DNA from: Candidatus Aegiribacteria sp.
GTDB taxonomy: Bacteria > Fermentibacterota > Fermentibacteria > Fermentibacterales > JCC-6
Direction of reading: 5' to 3'
Length of the DNA: 64,000 nt
NCBI GenBank assembly: GCA_023138735.1
Contig: JAGLOY010000013.1
Span: 34,482 to 98,481 of the forward strand
Positions 60,172 through 64,000 of this stretch are shown piece by piece (position 1 is the first letter of the stretch; every line of letters starts with the position of its first letter). A program made the position numbers and the translations under genes. The notes below the pieces were generated by a model. That model saw nothing but the letters and a program-made list of their open reading frames with translations. It was not told the DNA's origin and did no database searches.

Positions 60172-61035
60172 ATGGAACATTCGAACCCAGCACCTAACAG
60201 GTCTCTGCAGAAGAAGCTGTTCCTGGGATTAACCTTGGTGATAGCGATTCTCACAGGCATACTCTACTGGCACGGCGTGAGCTGGTGGTACGCGCCGATC
60301 GCGTTGGTGGTCTCCATCGTGCTCGTGCACCTGGTGATTGCGGTCGGGTTAGTGGGGCTGGGGGTGCCTCTTATCCGCCTGCGAAACCGGCGACGTAAGG
60401 AGGACCATTCCAATCAGGGTGAGGTGATCACCAAGCCCGGACTATACGATTGGTTGGTTCGGATCATCCTACTCGGTCGAGAGAAGAAAGTGCGGGAAGG
60501 TTGGCTGGAACTCGCCGAGTTGAAGGCCGGTGACGCGGTGCTGGACGTCGGCTGCGGGACGGGGACCCTGCTCCTGGCAGCTGCCGGGCAGGTGGGCTCT
60601 ACCGGCAGGTTCCGTGGTCTGGAAGCGTCCGTGGAGATGGTGGAATTCGCGCGATCCAAGGGGAGGACCCTCGACCTGGACATGAAGTTCACCATAGGTT
60701 CGGCGGAGGTGCTGCCCTACGACAACGATAGCTTCGACGTAGTGATGTGCACCCTGGTACTGCATCACCTGCCGATGGACATCCAGTCGACGGCTCTGCG
60801 GGAGATGAGTCGCGTCCTCCGTCCCGGCGGCCGTATAGTGGTAGTCGACATGTCCAACGAGCCGGGTATGCTTCGTCGTGGGTTATCCCTGATTCTGGTG
60901 CTCCATGGCAGTCAGGTCGGAAAGCTGGTGGACGTAGAAGTGGAACTGAAAGCGTGCGGCTTACACTGCGTGACTCAACACCCCGGCGGGAGCAACGCTC
61001 TTGTTGCAACGCTGGGCTATTCCCCGAAGCCATAG
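60172..61035 (+). CDS. Membrane-anchored class I SAM methyltransferase
   Basis: 287 residues if the ATG at 60172 is used (GGAGG ten bases ahead; ATG 60163 is the alternative). Two TM helices (about residues 15-75) precede a basic linker, then a UbiE-like methyltransferase domain: LAELKAGDAVLDVGCGTGTL, LEASVEMVEFARS, GSAEVLPYDNDSFDVVMCTL, and LHHLPMD with VLRPGGRIVVVD. The substrate is probably a lipid or quinone, given the anchor. The gene is markedly GC-rich, unlike the protease gene before it. It starts a three-gene operon. Confidence 0.88.
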   Translation: MEHSNPAPNRSLQKKLFLGLTLVIAILTGILYWHGVSWWYAPIALVVSIVLVHLVIAVGLVGLGVPLIRLRNRRRKEDHSNQGEVITKPGLYDWLVRIILLGREKKVREGWLELAELKAGDAVLDVGCGTGTLLLAAAGQVGSTGRFRGLEASVEMVEFARSKGRTLDLDMKFTIGSAEVLPYDNDSFDVVMCTLVLHHLPMDIQSTALREMSRVLRPGGRIVVVDMSNEPGMLRRGLSLILVLHGSQVGKLVDVEVELKACGLHCVTQHPGGSNALVATLGYSPKP

Positions 61036-61039
61036 CCTC

Positions 61040-61621
61040 ATGGGACGCAGGAAACTGATCGATGATGAAGCCCTGTTGGTGATTGCACGTGATGTGTTCA
61101 TCGAGGAGGGATTCGGCGCGTCTACGCGCAGGATCGCGGATCTGGCAGGGATCTCGGAGGCTGCGATATACAAGCGCTATGCAACGAAAGCGGATCTGTT
61201 CTATTCCTCGTTGGTGCCGCCAACCCTGGATCTGGATGCAATCCTGGGGGCGGGGGATGAGTGCTTGGGAACCCTTGAACACTTGATGCAGGTCGCGTTC
61301 AGTATGCTGGAGTACTTCCGCGAGATCGTTCCGATCCTGAAACCACTTGCGAATCATCCGGAATTCAACTTCGAGGAATTCGCGAGACGGCATCCCGAGA
61401 CGCCTCTGCATCGCCTGCGGATGGGATTGATTGAATTGCTCAGGGAACTCCAGGATCGCAGTGAGATCACCGACCTGCCGACGGAACCGGTGGCGATGAC
61501 TCTCTTCGCGTCCATGTACAGTCTTGCGACTCTCGAGCTACTGGGCGCGCACGGCGGCAGATTTGAGGATAAGCTGATAAAGGGTATGGTGGAGACGCTA
61601 TGGCGCGGGATCAAACCGTAA
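61040..61621 (+). CDS. TetR-family regulator
   Basis: 193 residues, starting four bases after the methyltransferase stop. The HTH is DDEALLVIARDVFIEEGFGA then STRRIADLAGISEAAIYKRY with TKADLFYSS, typical TetR_N. The C-terminal part has hydrophobic helices for an effector. It probably controls its own operon through the repeat at 60125-60144. Its end overlaps the transporter gene by 22 bases. High GC content, as its neighbours. Confidence 0.92.
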   Translation: MGRRKLIDDEALLVIARDVFIEEGFGASTRRIADLAGISEAAIYKRYATKADLFYSSLVPPTLDLDAILGAGDECLGTLEHLMQVAFSMLEYFREIVPILKPLANHPEFNFEEFARRHPETPLHRLRMGLIELLRELQDRSEITDLPTEPVAMTLFASMYSLATLELLGAHGGRFEDKLIKGMVETLWRGIKP

Positions 61622-62658
61622 GAAACGGGCGTGCGGCACCGGTGATCTGGTCCTTGGCGGCGGCGGCACTGTTCGGGGCTTCGACACCTGCATCGAAAGT
61701 ACTGCTGGACGGGATGGGACCGCTGGCCCTGGCAGGGCTTCTCTATCTCGGAGCGGCCGTGGCGGTGCTGCCCTCCGCGCTCCGGAGTGGTCTGCCCGGG
61801 CGGGGGCGGTTGCGCCCGAACCTGCGCAAGCTTGCAGGAGCCGTCCTGTTCGGGGGGATCCTCGGCCCGGTGCTACTGTTGGTCGGGCTGTCCCGAGCGC
61901 CGGCGGCTTCGATCGCCCTTTGGCTGAACCTGGAGACGGTGGCGACAGCCATCCTCGGGTGGCTTTTCTTCCGTGAACACCTGGGGAGGTGGACCTGGAT
62001 CGCGGTCGTGCTGACTGTGGCGGCCGGTGTGGCACTCGCATCGCCTTCCGGTTTCGAGTTCGCACCCGCTGCCGGATTGGTGGGACTGGCCTGTATCTGC
62101 TGGGGGCTGGACAACAACCTTACGTCACTGATCGATGGATTTACACCGGCGCAGACGACCCTGGTGAAAGGTCTCTGCGCCGGCGTCGTAAATCTCGGGC
62201 TTGCCCTATTCCTCGAGAGCAGCGACTTTTCAGTGGGAACGGTGTTTGGAGCGCTGACCGTCGGAGGCTTTGGGTACGGCCTTTCGATCGTGCTCTACAT
62301 CAGAGGCGCGCAGCACCTCGGCGCAACGCGCTCACAGATCCTGTTCTCGACGGCACCGTTCCTGGGAGGCCTGTTCGCCTGGACTTTCCTGCGTGAGCAG
62401 GTAATGCCCTCGCAGCTCATCGCAATTGCGGTGATGTTACCAGCGCTCTGGATCCTGCTCCGCACGAAGCATGAGCACGAACACGCTCACGTGTCTCGGA
62501 ACCATACGCATAGCCACTGTCATGATGATGGTCATCATAAGCACATGTACGAGGGGCATTCCACCGCGCGAAGACACACACATGAGCACACACATGAACC
62601 AGACGTCCACTCACATGCACACGACCCTGATCTCCACCATCGTCATGCCCATTCATGA
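61600..62658 (+). CDS. EamA/DMT-family transporter with His-rich cytosolic tail
   Basis: 352 residues. Ten TM helices in two EamA repeats (residues 15-285; GASTPASKVLLDGMGPLALA, GWLFFREHLGRWTWIAVVLT, GLDNNLTSLIDGF, then SQILFSTAPFLGGLFAWTFL) belong to drug/metabolite transporters. The last 60 residues are a low-complexity tail with more than 20 His, such as HEHEHAHVSRNHTHSHCHDD and HTHEHTHEPDVHSHAHDPD. Such tails bind zinc, nickel or cobalt in metal transporters and sensors. It starts inside the TetR gene, so the three genes are translated together. A metal-linked export role is inferred from the tail only. Confidence 0.9.
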   Translation: MARDQTVRNGRAAPVIWSLAAAALFGASTPASKVLLDGMGPLALAGLLYLGAAVAVLPSALRSGLPGRGRLRPNLRKLAGAVLFGGILGPVLLLVGLSRAPAASIALWLNLETVATAILGWLFFREHLGRWTWIAVVLTVAAGVALASPSGFEFAPAAGLVGLACICWGLDNNLTSLIDGFTPAQTTLVKGLCAGVVNLGLALFLESSDFSVGTVFGALTVGGFGYGLSIVLYIRGAQHLGATRSQILFSTAPFLGGLFAWTFLREQVMPSQLIAIAVMLPALWILLRTKHEHEHAHVSRNHTHSHCHDDGHHKHMYEGHSTARRHTHEHTHEPDVHSHAHDPDLHHRHAHS

Positions 62659-62929
62659 TTGCGAGCAACATCGTCTAGACAGAACCCATACTCTCAAGGA
62701 GCAGTAGTAAGAACCTGAAATCTACGATTGACCTCGCCACGATGTTTTGATGAGAGATAGAAACAGAAGTACTATCATTCAAGAACTACAGATCCTCCTG
62801 TATCATGCCTAGGTTCCATAACTGCATTATTATGATATTGTTTGAATCAATTGTGAGTGTCAATGAAATACATACACTGATTGATATGACTTTGTCTGTC
62901 AGGTTTGCTAATGCTGAACCACATAACAG
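62659..62929. other. Intergenic region without recognised gene
   Basis: About 270 bases, A+T-rich again immediately after the transporter gene. No gene or strong hairpin is seen. Confidence 0.35.
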
Positions 62930-63090
62930 AGAAAATCGCCGGAATCACTTCCAGCGGTTCTCTCAAATTGGTAGCGGGGACGGTATTTGGAGTCGATGCG
63001 AACCATATTCCCCTTATTACTTCACATTGGGCTTACATACCAGCAAAACAGGGAGCTAGAATGATGAAGAGAAGAGGAATAGTGCAATAA
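62930..63090 (-). repeat. tRNA 3'-end-like relic with decayed terminator
   Basis: GAGAA...CGCCGGAA and TTCCAGCGGTTCTC form a decayed hairpin (about 62931-62965). It is followed by TTGGTAGCGGGGACGG (62967-62982), which resembles the reverse of a tRNA 3' end. The sequence from here to CAGGGAGCTAG also resembles 56757-56850 (TATTTGGAATCGATGCG). Confidence 0.45.
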
Positions 63091-63143
63091 ACGCACTTGA
63101 TACTTGTAGAGAGACACTAACAGTGTCGTGTCAGTTGCAGGTA

Positions 63144-63172
63144 TTGACGTTTGATATCTTCTGATATAAGAT
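63144..63172 (+). promoter_or_regulatory. Sigma-70-like promoter of the AAA ATPase gene
   Basis: TTGACG (63144-63149), 17 bases, TAAGAT (63167-63172), then GGAGG and the TTG start at 63199. The spacer holds short direct repeats of GATAT. Confidence 0.45.
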
Positions 63173-63198
63173 AAGATATATGATATGGAGGTAAGATC

Positions 63199-64000
63199 TT
63201 GTATTACAAAAGAAGAATATATCTAAAACGAATCGAACCCTTCATCAACGCTCCGTTGATAAAAGTGATCACAGGCATGAGGCGTGTGGGAAAGAGCGTA
63301 TTCCTCAAGCAAGTAACTGATCTTATCCAGGCACGCGGCGGAAACCCCCTGTACCTGAACATGGAGCTGATCGAAAATCACCGTTTCAGGGAGATGGATG
63401 TCCTCTATCGCTACATCAGAGAGTTCCCTGACCTGTCGGCCCTTCTCATAGATGAGGTGCAGGATATCAAGGGATGGGAGGAGCTTGTCGCATCCCTACT
63501 CGCCAAAGGCGGAATAGACATCTATATCTCGGGTTCGAATGCCGGAATGCTCGCTTCCGAGCTTGCATCTTCTATATCCGGGAGGTACGTTGAGCTGCAT
63601 ATCTATCCACTTGGCCTGGCGGAATTTGTGCAGTTCCGCGGAGAGGACTCGGGATCTCTCCCGGAGGAATTCGGGCTCTTCCTCCGGCTGGGTGGTATGC
63701 CGGGGATTCATTCCATGCAGCTCACGACAGAAGTGGTCTACCAGTATCTCGGCTCTGTAATGGACACCGTGATCCTCAATGATGTAATAATGAGGAACAG
63801 TATCCGCAGCATACCGCTGCTGGAATCCGTGTTTTCGTTCCTGGCGGACAATGTGGGCTCGCTACACTCGGGGAAGAGTATCGCTGATTACATGAGATCC
63901 CACGGCAGGAACACAACGGCAGGTACAGTCATAGACTACATCCGAAATCTGGCTGACGCCTACGCGATCTACAATTTGAAAAGATTCGATATTCGGGGAA
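63199..64000 (+). CDS. AAA ATPase with DUF4143-type domain, partial at window end
   Basis: The frame is open from TTG 63199-63201, seven bases behind GGAGG, to the end of the window, so the 3' end is missing. It begins LYYKRRIYLKRIEPFINAPL with Walker A TGMRRVGKS and Walker B ALLIDEVQDIKGWEEL. The sensor region ISGSNAGMLASELASSISGR and YPLGLAEFVQF follow, then the start of the DUF4143-like part (RSIPLLESVFSFLADNVG, YIRNLADAYAIYNL). Such ATPases often occur in accessory and toxin-antitoxin-like contexts; their function is unclear. The 267 visible codons are about two thirds of the usual length. Confidence 0.88.
   Translation, partial: MYYKRRIYLKRIEPFINAPLIKVITGMRRVGKSVFLKQVTDLIQARGGNPLYLNMELIENHRFREMDVLYRYIREFPDLSALLIDEVQDIKGWEELVASLLAKGGIDIYISGSNAGMLASELASSISGRYVELHIYPLGLAEFVQFRGEDSGSLPEEFGLFLRLGGMPGIHSMQLTTEVVYQYLGSVMDTVILNDVIMRNSIRSIPLLESVFSFLADNVGSLHSGKSIADYMRSHGRNTTAGTVIDYIRNLADAYAIYNLKRFDIRG

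Overview
Organism and style. The window looks like a chromosome segment of an uncultured Gram-negative bacterium. There are outer-membrane proteins (a TonB-dependent receptor and a small beta-barrel), more than ten predicted lipoproteins with clear lipoboxes, many six-bladed or YVTN-type beta-propellers, and four secreted proteins ending in the same Por-type (T9SS-like) C-terminal sorting domain. That mix points to the FCB assemblage and fits candidate phyla such as Fermentibacterota. The phylum is an inference; no rRNA or phylogenetic marker is present. Stops are TAA, TAG and TGA; starts include ATG, GTG and TTG, usually behind good GGAG-type ribosome binding sites.

Layout. 0-9 kb: a serpin C-terminus, a DUF4097-like wall/adhesin-type protein, a MATE pump, two paralogous propeller lipoproteins (one with a large internal deletion), a ferredoxin-like protein, and small zinc-finger, DUF2769-like and PepSY-TM-like proteins. 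9.3-9.8 kb: tiny Cys-containing reading frames on the minus strand. 10-26 kb: an accessory region in which single genes or short gene groups (lipoproteins, a phosphatidylserine-decarboxylase-like lipoprotein, an AbrB/PIN toxin-antitoxin pair, FG-GAP surface proteins, a truncated aminoglycoside adenylyltransferase, a TetR regulator) are separated by a dispersed repeat. All repeat copies point the same way, and one end looks like a tRNA 3' end followed by a terminator. The series ends at a genuine tRNA-Gln(CUG). 26-36 kb: housekeeping-like and signalling genes (C45-type hydrolase with an in-frame TGA, transglutaminase-like protein, GHKL ATPase, F420 ligase-like protein, creatininase, CutA, a small HTH regulator with palindromic operators, a GAF/SpoIIE phosphatase, an RlmL-like methyltransferase). 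36.7-43.4 kb: a TonB receptor, a Fur-family regulator and an ECF-type nickel/cobalt importer (lipoprotein, NikL-like, CbiM, CbiQ, CbiO). Three Nur-like boxes precede the regulator and the transporter operon. 43.7-47 kb: a lipoprotein, then a two-gene unknown module bracketed by tRNA-3'-end-like remnants. 47.5-55.2 kb: a surface-glycan cluster (MiaB-like radical SAM enzyme, FkbM methyltransferase, two GT4 glycosyltransferases of which one carries a nonsense codon, a SPASM radical SAM protein, WecG/TagA, an initiating sugar-phosphate transferase). 55.4-60 kb: a GAP-family membrane protein, a cNMP-binding protein and a two-domain M16 protease. 60.1-62.7 kb: a GC-rich three-gene transfer (methyltransferase, TetR, EamA transporter with a His-rich tail). 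63.2 kb to the end: a DUF4143-type AAA ATPase that runs off the edge.

How it works together. The best-supported functional unit is the metal-uptake locus, where regulator, boxes, outer-membrane receptor and ECF importer form a plausible nickel/cobalt regulon. The most unusual structure is the 10-26 kb repeat array anchored on tRNA-Gln. Further tRNA-end-like relics at 44.6, 47.0 and 63.0 kb suggest that repeated integration at tRNA 3' ends has shaped this genome.
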